DNA of 33,184 bases, from assembly GCA_964410015.1 (NCBI GenBank), contig CAYPFV010000017.1:1-33184 (forward strand), written 5' to 3'. A program made the translations under genes and the position numbers. Of the stretch, positions 9,601-17,292 are shown piece after piece (positions within the stretch are counted from its first letter, which is position 1; each line of letters begins with the position of its first letter). Below the pieces are notes generated by a model that worked only from the letters and a program-made list of their open reading frames with translations, ran no database searches and was not told the DNA's origin. This stretch comes from SKVR01 sp964410015. Lineage in GTDB: Bacteria > Bacteroidota > Bacteroidia > Bacteroidales > UBA7960.

Positions 9601-9807
9601 ATGATCCCTCTTGCCTTTTCGCAGGCCGAAGGATCGGAAATATGGGCGCCCATGGGCATGGCTGTGATTGGCGGATTGTCTGTTTCAACACTTATCACCC
9701 TGGTGTTTGTTCCTGTGGTATATACCATGTTTGGTTCACGCCGGATCAAAAAATCCAGAAAAGAAAACAGAAAAAGATTGTTGCTGGAGCAATCCAATGA
9801 AGATTGA
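6682..9807 (+). CDS. RND family efflux transporter permease (AcrB/HAE1 type)
   Basis: Inner-membrane proton-driven exporter of 1041 residues, the usual AcrB length. It shows a first transmembrane helix at about 11-30, a large periplasmic porter loop, helices 2-6 from about 335, then the repeat of this layout with helices 8-12 from about 860. Proton-relay residues are present: the Asp pair D399-D400 in GMVVDDAIVVLEN (AcrB D407/D408) and K929 in GIVVKNSIVLIDF (AcrB K940). The pump should therefore be active as an antiporter; the substrate cannot be told from sequence. It is the fourth gene of the operon and is coupled to the adaptor by a 4-base overlap. Confidence 0.96.
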   Translation: MSLYSRAVHRPITTLVIFIAIIVMGVFTLRNMPIDLYPEIDPPFISVFTIYPGASASDIETNVTRPLEDNLSTITNLKNMTSQSREEISTITLEFEYETNLDEATNEIRDNIGRILRFLPEEIEEPVVFKFSSSMIPVMMLSATAQESYPALTKILDERVINPLNRIEGVGAVGIFGGPEREVQVNVDPRLMDAHNITVEQLGGILASENITLPSGNIKMGQVDYPLRFTGEFDESSRIKNIVVGNFDGKPVYIKDIAEVKDTLKEMTIEERINGDLGLRLIVQKQSGANTVQIASQVNEMLVDLKKNLPPDIEIDVVFDTSEFINNSISNLIQILYYAAIFVTLVVLFFIGRWRATFIIILTIPVSLVTAFIYLYFTGNTLNLISLSSLTIAMGMVVDDAIVVLENITRQLEKGSTPREAAVYGTNEVGLAVVASTLTVVAVFLPMTLITGLMGMFFRQLGWIVTITVSISTIAALSLTPMLSSQLLQYSGSKRKGLGVKTTAFIENQLNGLDNLYSRLLNWAILRKKTVFAIVILVFVSSLALFPFIGTGFFPEADNSRVEISAELPTGLRLEETNKVAAQIESLLLQNYPEIEMVSSSAGYSTTAGIFGDPRAGSHSINFSFNLVSPSKRERDVFEVADGMRNDLLMFPEIVNFTVETEGGGFGEGAPVEIEVYSDDFDQTNAFALQLVDSVSNIKGTRDVDISRGPEKPELRIIPDQEKMAMFGLNTSTVSRALRNRIEGMIATQFREDGDEYNVVIRHKEDFRNSIADIENISVQTPMGTMVRIKEFAHVEEFFTPPNIERKNRMRYLIVSSQIFGRSLGQVTTDIERTLENMDVPPGIDIRLGGQIQEQQEAFADLLLLLALSIFLVYVVMASQFESFSMPFIIMMAVPFSFTGVFLALFLSGTEFNVISFIGAIILVGIVVKNSIVLIDFTNLLVARGRSVVVAVKQAGRSRLRPVLMTTLTTLLAMIPLAFSQAEGSEIWAPMGMAVIGGLSVSTLITLVFVPVVYTMFGSRRIKKSRKENRKRLLLEQSNED

Positions 9808-9932
9808 CCTGTCGCACCATATCATTTCGATGGATCATTAACCGGCAATCAAACGCTGCGGGAAAGTCAGGGAAAATGACTTTTCCGCAGTATTTAACCC
9901 AAAATACAGATATTAATAAAAATGAAAAGAAG

Positions 9933-10226
9933 ATGAAAGCAGTTTTTATTGTCTATAATCAGGCGCTCACAGAAAGGGTGAGTGAATTATTGGATAAGAC
10001 TAATGCACGCGGCTTTACTCAATGGCAGGATGTAAAAGGCAGAGGGAGCCATACAGGAGAACCCCACATGGGCACACATACCTGGCCTGCCATGAATACA
10101 GCTGTGTTGTGCATGACAGATCCTGCCACAGCAAAAAAACTTGTGGAGGGAGTAAAGAAGATTAATGAAAAAGCATCCATACAGGGAATACGTGCTTTTT
10201 TGTGGGATGCCGAAGAGGGTGTTTAA
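9933..10226 (+). CDS. PG0541 family transporter-associated protein
   Basis: Small soluble protein of 97 residues, start MKAVFIVYNQALTERV. It has the features I associate with the PG0541 family, which is found beside RND pumps in Bacteroidetes: a ferredoxin-like beta-alpha-beta start, a GFTQWQDVKGRGSHTGEP segment, HMGTHTWPAMNT and a final IRAFLWDAEEG. The fold and position suggest a PII/NIL-like partner of the pump, but no function is proven. I chose the ATG at 9933, preceded by a purine-rich AAAAGAAG, because the 43 codons before it overlap the pump's end and look unlike protein. It is the last gene before the terminator at 10349. Confidence 0.8.
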   Translation: MKAVFIVYNQALTERVSELLDKTNARGFTQWQDVKGRGSHTGEPHMGTHTWPAMNTAVLCMTDPATAKKLVEGVKKINEKASIQGIRAFLWDAEEGV

Positions 10227-10348
10227 ATTACATTGGAACTATTGGATATAGGAGCTCCATATCGAACACAAGAAAAAAACCTGGCAAAGAAATACTGAAA
10301 AGTGAAGCTTTTTCAACGCTTCATTGCATGCACATATTTGATCTACAT

Positions 10349-10387
10349 AAAACCTTCCTGACTTATTTGGGGAGGTTTTTGGTTTTT
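10349..10387 (+). terminator. Rho-independent terminator of the efflux operon
   Basis: AAAACCTTCC (10349-10358) pairs with GGGAGGTTTT (10370-10379) through ten base pairs including one G-U, with an 11-base loop. A T-rich tract follows. It lies 122 bases after the PG0541 stop, with nothing coding in between that I trust. Confidence 0.75.
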
Positions 10388-11185
10388 ATACAATTTTATA
10401 TCATAAAAACAACAATCTAACATATTATAAACATAGGCATGCTATGTTTTTGAAGAAATTTGTCAATTTTTACCTGGAAAGCAAATTTGAGAAACCGCGG
10501 AGCAAACTTTATAACCGATTGAAAATTAAACTTTAAAAACACATTTGTTAGATTTTTAAGTCTCTGAGAATCGAATATTTTCTCACAACCTGATCTATGA
10601 TGCTGTATAAACGAAAATAGAAGGGTTATCAGGTAGGAAAGTGAAGTTAGGCATTCAATACAGTTGGTTTTGATAAATAAGTTGTTGCGTTTAATTTTTA
10701 GTAAAAAATCGCCGTAGGCGAATTTGTCAAATGAACCGTTGATCTGAATTTCAAATTCGGCCTTTTGAGAGGTGAAAATTTAAAAAGTTGTCCAAAGAAA
10801 GCCTGCTGAGCGGAATTTGTAATTCCGCTTTCGTAGAAGAATGCAAAAAAAGTTCGGCAGAAATCCTTGGGCTGCTTTCACGAAACTTCAAAACCCAAAA
10901 TGAATGAAGTTAAATAAGCAGACCATGATCTAAACATCAATTTATGAAGTTAAAATTTCAAATTAACACAAGTTTAATTTGGATAAAAACGAAAATATCA
11001 GTAAATTCATGTATGATCATATGAAGCATCAGTGATGATCTTATCGGTTGTCATGTTGGATTTGACTTCTATGATAACAATTACTTACATGCTTTACCAC
11101 CCCGGCATTGTAAAAAGATCCGTTTCAATATTTGCATTGGGATATCCAATTTTTCCCTGGCTAATGCAAAACAAATTTTGAACCG
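10388..11185. other. Intergenic region with no convincing gene
   Basis: About 800 bases between the efflux operon terminator and the large secreted protein. No reading frame of normal length looks coding. A 30-codon basic ORF (10444-10536, starting MFLKKFVNFYLESKF) is the best small frame, but it has no support beyond being open. The middle (10709-10829) holds a cluster of short hairpins described separately. The promoter of the downstream gene must lie in the last few hundred bases; I found no clear TAnnTTTG there. Confidence 0.5.
10709..10829. repeat. Cluster of three REP-like short hairpins
   Basis: Three palindromes lie within 121 bases: TCGCC-GTA-GGCGA (10709-10721, extendable on both sides with AAA/TTT after one mismatch), GAATTT-C-AAATTC (10746-10758), and a perfect 9-bp stem AGCGGAATT-TGT-AATTCCGCT (10809-10829). 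None is followed by a T-run, so they are poor terminators. The small size, tiny loops and clustering resemble REP/BIME-type sequences mobilised by IS200-like REP-associated tyrosine transposases. No such transposase gene is in the window. Confidence 0.45.
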
Positions 11186-14100
11186 ATGAAGATACAAACT
11201 TTCCTTTTTCTGATTCTGCTCACTTCACACTGCCTGGTATGGGGGCAGGAATTGCTCAATGAGAGCCTCAGGGATGGCTCCCTGCCGACTGAATGGAGTG
11301 AAAATGAAATAAGTTTCGAAGATGCTGCAGGGGGTTATGCCCGTTTTGATGAAAAAACCTCCGATCTTACTTCTCCAACTTTTAATGCAGATGGCTATGC
11401 TTCTGTAAATATAGCGTTTTCAGTTGCCAAATGGGGAAGTGGCGGCGATGGTCCCCTTACCCTTGAATATTCATTAGATGGAGGGAATACCTGGGAAGAA
11501 GCTGGGAATAGTTCTACGCCTGAAGATGCAGAATACATTGACGACAATATTGAAATTAACGAAACCTCTGCGAATATGAGGATTCGTTTCACAAGAGATG
11601 ATAGTCCTTCAAGAAAAAGACTAAGGGATATCGTCATCACAGGATTGGGAACGCCTTCTTTTGGGGATTGTGGGAATGAAAGTTTTGATAATTTAACAGT
11701 TACCGGTACTACCTATGAAACAGGTAATTTTACCGGGGATGATGATTTTACATGGGAGTATGTTGAATGCAGCGGTGACAAAGAAATTGACGGGAAGGCT
11801 ATCACGATCGGTAAAGATAGAGATCCCCGGTCAAGATTTTACGCCTCTGACATTACAGGAGGTATCGGCATAATCAATTTTGATTACATGCAGGCATTTA
11901 CAACGGATGTTGATCTGGATGTGCTGGTGAATGGGGTTGTTGTTGCCAATGTCACTTCAAATTCAGAGGAAGGCGATATAAAAAACTCTGGTGACATCAT
12001 CATCAATGTCCCCGGAGCGTTTGATTTGGAGTTCAAAAACCGGATTAATGGTGCAGGACATGTGGTCGTTGACAATATAACATGGACATGTTTTGAATGT
12101 AATACACCCACCATACAGGCTGATCAAATTTCCGCCGAAAACATTACTTTTTCAGAAGCAGATATTTCATGGAATAAAGGAAATGGTACCCAGTCTCTTG
12201 TTCTGGTTAGGGAAGGCTCCTCTGTTGATGCTTTCCCTGATGATGAGATCAGTTATCTTGCAGACAATGTCTTTGGCGAGGGGGATGAGCTGGGTGATGA
12301 TAACTTTGTAGTATATTCAGGCGATGGGAATAGTTTTGTTTTGGAGGGTTTGCTTGGAGGAACCACTTATCACATGGCAATTTATTCCTATAATTGTGAG
12401 GAGGGAAATGAAAAATATATGACAGATAATCCTGACTTAGTATCATTTACCACACCCCCCGCTTCCGTCAGTAATCTGGGCATCTCCTGTCTTGATAATA
12501 GCAGCGCAAAAATAGTGTGGGACAATCCTTCCGGTAATTTCGACGGGGTGGTCATCGGTGCAAGAAAAGGTAATAACTCACCCCATGTTCTTCCTTCAGA
12601 AGATGATCCATCAAATTTTAACGCAAACAACAATTTTGGCGATGGATATGAATATGGAGGATCAACACCCAGGAGTTACGTGGTTTACAACGGGAGCGGA
12701 AATTCTGTCACCATTGATTTTACCAGCGATGAAAGTCCCTATATTGTGAAAGCCTACACCTACAATGGAACGGAATGGTCATCTTCCACCCCCACCCTCA
12801 CCATTCAACAACTCGGTGTAGCAGATGTAGATGATCTCATTGCCTCAGCAGGCAATACAGAAGTGGAGCTTGTCTGGACAAATCCAGACGCTGCCTGTTT
12901 TGATGAAATGATGGTGGTTGCACATACCTCTGCAATTACAGGTGAACCCACCGGAACGTACTCAGCGAATTCAACCGATTATACTGACTCGTCCAACCCT
13001 GATTTTCCCGGCAGAGGAAAAGTAGTGTATAACGGCACACAAAGTTCACAAACCATCACCGGACTTACAAACAACCAGGAATATTTCTTTAAGATTTTTG
13101 TGAGAACGGGTAACGATTGGTCTTCAGGAATTGAAGTATCTGCGACTCCATCTACCATAACCCTGCTTGACTATACCGATATAGCACTTTTGGGCATCAA
13201 TACAAATATTTCCTCCGGAAAAGATGAGATCATTTTCGCTATACTTCGTGATTTTACCACCAACTCGTCCATCGATTTTACTGATAACGGTTACGAAAGA
13301 GAATCTGCTGATTTTTGGGGTACAACAGAAGGGGTGATCAGACTTGTGCGCAAAGGAGACGACCTTTCAGCAGGTACCGTTGTTACTTTGCAAGGCAATG
13401 ATGGTGGAGCAGATCCGGAGCTGGGAGACGACTTCGATGTTTTTGTGGATGGAGACAATGATAATGATAACTGGGATCTACTAAGTTTAAACAGCAGTTT
13501 TAGCTTTAACCTTGGAAGCACCGATCAGTTCTGGATCATGCAGGGAGGTTCGTGGAGTGCCGCGCAAGGGACGCATCAGGGAGTTTATACCGGAAAGGTT
13601 TTATACGGTTGGTCTTCTAATGGATGGGAGCAGAATCCCGGATACGAAAACACATCTGGTTCAACATTGTACCCGGGTGCGGAGTGTTACAATGTGGATG
13701 TTTCTGATTTATCAAATTCCGATAAAGTTAAATATACCGGAGAGGATAATAGTGCATCTCCCCGCGAATGGGTATTGCGCATCAATGATTCTTCCAATTG
13801 GACTGGGTATGCTGATAATTCATCATACAATAGTGAGCCGAATTTTGACAATGCCATCAATGTTACTTCATCATCATTTGACGAAAACAAATGGTATGGT
13901 GACTCAGATACGGATTGGTTTAATTGTGCTAACTGGGGAACGCTAAGGGTTCCGGATCAAAATACCGATGTGGTAATTGGTGAAGATGCTTCTGAAGATA
14001 TAGTAATTGATGAAATCGCATCAGTTCGTAATTTAACAATTAGCGATGATGAACACATAAATGTTACCCTAAATGATGAATCCAGCGAACTCCATATTTT

Positions 14101-15472
14101 TGGCGACCTTGACATCAATTCTTCTGCTACGTTTGATCTTGATGAAGGAAAATTAAAAGTGGAAGGAGACTTTACCAACCAGGGCAGTTTCACCCAGTCT
14201 TCGTCTTCTGAGATATTCTTCCAGGGAAACTCCATTCAGCAGATCAACCTGAATCAACCCATAAATTTTGAAAATGTCACTGTTGACAATGCCTCAGGCA
14301 TACAAATCAATGATAATGATTTGGTTATCAATGGTGAATTAAACTTGCTATCTGGTTACATTGATACACAATCTCAAAAAGTTGATTTTAAAAACACAAA
14401 CAATAATGCCCTTACCACCCAAAATGGTACATATATCTCAGGAGAATTAAAAAGAAGTGTTGCATCCACAGGTGAATATGATTTCCCGGTGGGTGATGGC
14501 AATCAAAGGCAAAATGCCAAAATCAACATTACTTCTTCTACCAATCTCAATGATATCGTAGTATCCTTTCATGATGAATTAAACCAGGATGACCTTGACA
14601 TTTCTGATTTAAACCTAACAGTCCTCGATTCCAGGCTCAACACCCTGCTCGATGCCGGATTCTGGACCATTGAAGCAAACGAAGGAAGTAGCAATGTAAA
14701 TTATGACCTTACGCTGGAGATTATTGCAGAGAATATGGGAGATGATCCCGTTCAACACAGCATTGTGAAAAGAGAGGATGAAAATGCTGATTGGGAATTG
14801 CAGGGGGTACATGATAATGATACCCAATCGGAAAATGAAGGAATTTTAACTGTGGTCAGAAGCAATCTTAGCGGATTTTCCGATTTTGCTGTGGCCAAAA
14901 ATGATCTGGGTCCGCTACCGGTCGAGTTGTTTCATTTTCTGGTGGAAGCAAATCATGAAGATAACACTGTTGATCTTCGCTGGGCAACCGCTTCAGAAAC
15001 CAACAACGATTTCTTTTCCTTAGAACGAAGCATCAATACAGTTGAGTCAGAAACCATCGGTTATGCAAACGGCGCCGGGTTTTCCAGCGAAACCATTCAT
15101 TATACATTTACAGACCATACACCCATAGCAGGAATCAGCTATTACCGCCTCAAGCAAACCGATTTTGATGGATCCTATGAATACACCTCCTGGCAGCCCA
15201 TTGAGATGAGACCTGCGATAAAGAGCAATCTTCAAATCGTAAACATCACGCAAGACAAGCAATCCGTTTATCTGCACATTCAAAATCCTGCTGAAGATGA
15301 ACTGCATATTTATGTACATGATAGCATGGGCAGACAGGTATATCATAACCAGCTAAAGTCTGCTCAAACCGGTTATCTTCAGCATATCATTGATGATTTG
15401 GAAGCAGAGGGTATGCTGATCGTTTCGGTTGCCAACCAACATGACAGGGTTATAGGGAAAATTATACGTTAA
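11186..15472 (+). CDS. Large secreted multidomain protein with T9SS type A sorting domain
   Basis: Exported protein of 1428 residues. It begins with a signal peptide ending near LVWGQ. Two beta-sandwich-like N-terminal modules follow (about 22-155 and 160-300). Three fibronectin-III-like repeats start near 305, 423 and 545, each opening with a statement of the type SEADISWNKGNG, AKIVWDNPSG or VELVWTNPDA. A module of unknown type starts near 657 (TDIALLGINTN). A beta-helix-like stretch starts near 901 (DWFNCANWGTLRVPD). A pre-tail segment near 1241 carries LPVELFHF and WATASETNNDFFSLERS. The last 80 residues fit a type IX sorting domain and end GKIIR. It is probably a surface or released adhesin; no catalytic motif was recognised. 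It is rich in Asp and Asn. Confidence 0.88.
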   Translation: MKIQTFLFLILLTSHCLVWGQELLNESLRDGSLPTEWSENEISFEDAAGGYARFDEKTSDLTSPTFNADGYASVNIAFSVAKWGSGGDGPLTLEYSLDGGNTWEEAGNSSTPEDAEYIDDNIEINETSANMRIRFTRDDSPSRKRLRDIVITGLGTPSFGDCGNESFDNLTVTGTTYETGNFTGDDDFTWEYVECSGDKEIDGKAITIGKDRDPRSRFYASDITGGIGIINFDYMQAFTTDVDLDVLVNGVVVANVTSNSEEGDIKNSGDIIINVPGAFDLEFKNRINGAGHVVVDNITWTCFECNTPTIQADQISAENITFSEADISWNKGNGTQSLVLVREGSSVDAFPDDEISYLADNVFGEGDELGDDNFVVYSGDGNSFVLEGLLGGTTYHMAIYSYNCEEGNEKYMTDNPDLVSFTTPPASVSNLGISCLDNSSAKIVWDNPSGNFDGVVIGARKGNNSPHVLPSEDDPSNFNANNNFGDGYEYGGSTPRSYVVYNGSGNSVTIDFTSDESPYIVKAYTYNGTEWSSSTPTLTIQQLGVADVDDLIASAGNTEVELVWTNPDAACFDEMMVVAHTSAITGEPTGTYSANSTDYTDSSNPDFPGRGKVVYNGTQSSQTITGLTNNQEYFFKIFVRTGNDWSSGIEVSATPSTITLLDYTDIALLGINTNISSGKDEIIFAILRDFTTNSSIDFTDNGYERESADFWGTTEGVIRLVRKGDDLSAGTVVTLQGNDGGADPELGDDFDVFVDGDNDNDNWDLLSLNSSFSFNLGSTDQFWIMQGGSWSAAQGTHQGVYTGKVLYGWSSNGWEQNPGYENTSGSTLYPGAECYNVDVSDLSNSDKVKYTGEDNSASPREWVLRINDSSNWTGYADNSSYNSEPNFDNAINVTSSSFDENKWYGDSDTDWFNCANWGTLRVPDQNTDVVIGEDASEDIVIDEIASVRNLTISDDEHINVTLNDESSELHIFGDLDINSSATFDLDEGKLKVEGDFTNQGSFTQSSSSEIFFQGNSIQQINLNQPINFENVTVDNASGIQINDNDLVINGELNLLSGYIDTQSQKVDFKNTNNNALTTQNGTYISGELKRSVASTGEYDFPVGDGNQRQNAKINITSSTNLNDIVVSFHDELNQDDLDISDLNLTVLDSRLNTLLDAGFWTIEANEGSSNVNYDLTLEIIAENMGDDPVQHSIVKREDENADWELQGVHDNDTQSENEGILTVVRSNLSGFSDFAVAKNDLGPLPVELFHFLVEANHEDNTVDLRWATASETNNDFFSLERSINTVESETIGYANGAGFSSETIHYTFTDHTPIAGISYYRLKQTDFDGSYEYTSWQPIEMRPAIKSNLQIVNITQDKQSVYLHIQNPAEDELHIYVHDSMGRQVYHNQLKSAQTGYLQHIIDDLEAEGMLIVSVANQHDRVIGKIIR

Positions 15473-15542
15473 AAAAAATTCATTTTACTTTTCAATGGAA
15501 CAATTCAGGCTATATCGATTATCGTCTTTTTTATTTTTAGGG

Positions 15543-15977
15543 TTATAATAAACGGGTAACTGTAAAAGATTGAAGATGTTTTTTGGTTGCTTTTTTGAAA
15601 TAAAAACCCAAAAGAAACAGAAATATACCCAAAATAAAATAGGGAAGATGCAATGGGGCATAAAAAATCTGAAGCAATTGTATTTGCGCAATGATCCAAA
15701 CCGAAAGAACTACTCCCTGAAACATTACCAGCCAAGGATAGAACACATGGTTTTTTAGTAACAACGCCACTGCCACCAGATTCATAAGCCCGTTCATAAA
15801 CAACAAAATGATGCCTGGTATCAGGTAGTTTTCAAAAGGAGATTTTTCAAGAAAAGAGAGAGGCATTTGCATTTTTTGCCCGGAGGGATCAATCACCAGC
15901 ATGATTCCTCCCCATGTAGCTGAAACAGACACAAAGAGGAGCAAAACGACAACCATCAAACGCACTTTTTTCAGCAT
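15543..15977 (-). CDS. Small hypothetical membrane protein
   Basis: A 144-residue protein with four predicted transmembrane segments: VRLMVVVLLLFVSVSATWGG, LIPGIILLFMNGLMNLVAVAL, WLVMFQGVVLSVWIIAQI and LPYFILGIFLFLLGFYF (the second shown by its core). A polar loop of about 25 residues lies between the first and second, and the C-terminus is basic. No known family was recognised. The frame stays open to 16016, but the extra 13 codons fall in the inverted-repeat element at 15998-16127 and its flank, so I take the ATG at 15977 (MLKKVRL). The gene's own 5' region is thus largely made of that element. It converges with the large secreted protein gene. Confidence 0.65.
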   Translation of the reverse strand: MLKKVRLMVVVLLLFVSVSATWGGIMLVIDPSGQKMQMPLSFLEKSPFENYLIPGIILLFMNGLMNLVAVALLLKNHVFYPWLVMFQGVVLSVWIIAQIQLLQIFYAPLHLPYFILGIFLFLLGFYFKKATKKHLQSFTVTRLL

Positions 15978-15997
15978 GCTTTTGTTATTGCAATGAT

Positions 15998-16127
15998 GAG
16001 TCCACTCCGAAAACAAGTTTTCGGCAAATCTGTGTTCATTTTTCGTTTTAAAACCACTGATTATCAGTATTTAGCATCTGTGAAAATCTGTGTAATCTGT
16101 GGATAATTTACTTTTCAGAGTGGACTC
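15998..16127 (+). mobile_element. MITE-like inverted-repeat element, copy 2 (complete)
   Basis: The 130-bp element starts GAGTCCACTCCGAAAA and ends with the near-perfect inverse TTTTCAGAGTGGACTC, giving terminal inverted repeats of about 16 bp with one mismatch. It is flanked by the perfect 6-bp direct repeat AATGAT (15992-15997 and 16128-16133), the expected target duplication. Inside are the palindrome with arms CCGAAAAC and GTTTTCGG, and a repeat-like stretch with ATCTGTGAAAATCTGTGTAA. No reading frame is present, so it would need a transposase from elsewhere. The other copies are at 1-49 and 25242-25371. Confidence 0.8.
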
Positions 16128-16317
16128 AATGATTGAATTGTAAACTTATTCATCATGGAGAAAATGTGTGCTAAAGGTAAAGGAAAACAGATGTTGACAG
16201 AAGGAGAATTTGTTAATTTAATGTTAACTTTTTAATGCAATCCTGAAAGGTTACAGGGGAGTTTGATAAAATTTCGCGGTTGAATTTTCATTTCAAAACA
16301 TACCGGATCATTTACTA

Positions 16318-17292
16318 TTATATTTTTTTGGCAGCATCCATGTTGTCTTTCAGTTTATCGAATTTAATGCGATGAAAGGCGGTTTTGGGTTTTATAAAAA
16401 AATGTTTATAATCCTGGGCATTCATTTTTTCCCAGTCCTGTTTTTGCCAACTGGCAATGGCATGGGTAGGTTGAAAAGCAGGTTGATTGGTTTTTCGGGC
16501 AAACCGTTTGTTGTGTGGGCACACCTGTTGGCAAATGTCGCATCCAAAAATATATCGCTGAGTCTTTTGTCTGATATCCTTGTTTATGGGGTCTTTGGTT
16601 TCAATGGTAAGGCACGATATACATTTCCGTCCGTCTATTACACCCGGTTCTGTGATTGCATGGGTTGGACATGCATCCATGCACCGATGGCATGTACCGC
16701 AGTAGTTTTTATCAAACGGATCATCGTTGATTAATTCTGTGTCTAAAATTATTTCTGCAAGAAAATAGAAACTTCCCTTTCGGGGAATGATCAGGCATGA
16801 ATTTTTCCCGATCCATCCCAACCCTGCCTTTTGCGCCCAGTACCTTTCCATAACGGGTGCCGAATCGGTAAAAACGCGTGCATTATTTATTTCTGTTTGC
16901 TTTTTAATAAACTGTAACAATTCGTAAAGTTTCTCTTTGATCACCAGGTGATAATCTTTTCCGGCCGCATAGCTGGAAACCTTGTAAAAAGCATCCGGTG
17001 GTTGAAAGTTTTCCTGATGGTAATTCATGGCTAAACAAATGATAGATTTTGCACCCTCAACAAGCAATTCAGGATTCATTCTTTTGTCAAAATGGTTTTT
17101 CATATAATCCATTTTGTAGTGCATGCCTTTCTCTGTCCACCTGTTGAAACGGTTCTGATGATCAGCATCTACTGTATCTACCCTGGCAATCCCACAGGCA
17201 TCAAAGCCCAGCTCCCGGGCTTTCTCCTTTATTTTGCTGGTAAGAATTTGTTTTTTTTCAGAATCCAAAAGGTCAGTGTTTATATCAGTCAA
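16318..17292 (-). CDS. queG: Epoxyqueuosine reductase QueG
   Basis: Cobalamin- and Fe-S-dependent enzyme of 324 residues that reduces epoxyqueuosine to queuosine in the wobble position of tRNAs with GUN anticodons. The active-site segment FTDSAPVMER with D143 and the following GLGWIGKN are clear. Two 4Fe-4S clusters are encoded: CGTCHRCMDACP (C198, C201, C204, C208) and CISC (C224, C227) with CDICQQVCP (C251, C254, C258). The protein lacks the C-terminal HEAT-like part of longer QueG proteins, which is normal for the short form. It overlaps the ruvB end by 8 bases and is thus co-transcribed with it. Confidence 0.95.
   Translation of the reverse strand: MTDINTDLLDSEKKQILTSKIKEKARELGFDACGIARVDTVDADHQNRFNRWTEKGMHYKMDYMKNHFDKRMNPELLVEGAKSIICLAMNYHQENFQPPDAFYKVSSYAAGKDYHLVIKEKLYELLQFIKKQTEINNARVFTDSAPVMERYWAQKAGLGWIGKNSCLIIPRKGSFYFLAEIILDTELINDDPFDKNYCGTCHRCMDACPTHAITEPGVIDGRKCISCLTIETKDPINKDIRQKTQRYIFGCDICQQVCPHNKRFARKTNQPAFQPTHAIASWQKQDWEKMNAQDYKHFFIKPKTAFHRIKFDKLKDNMDAAKKI

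Noticed and set aside
10202..10420. 72-codon frame after the PG0541 gene
   Set aside because: It starts inside the PG0541 gene and runs through the terminator hairpin, so it cannot be a normal gene.
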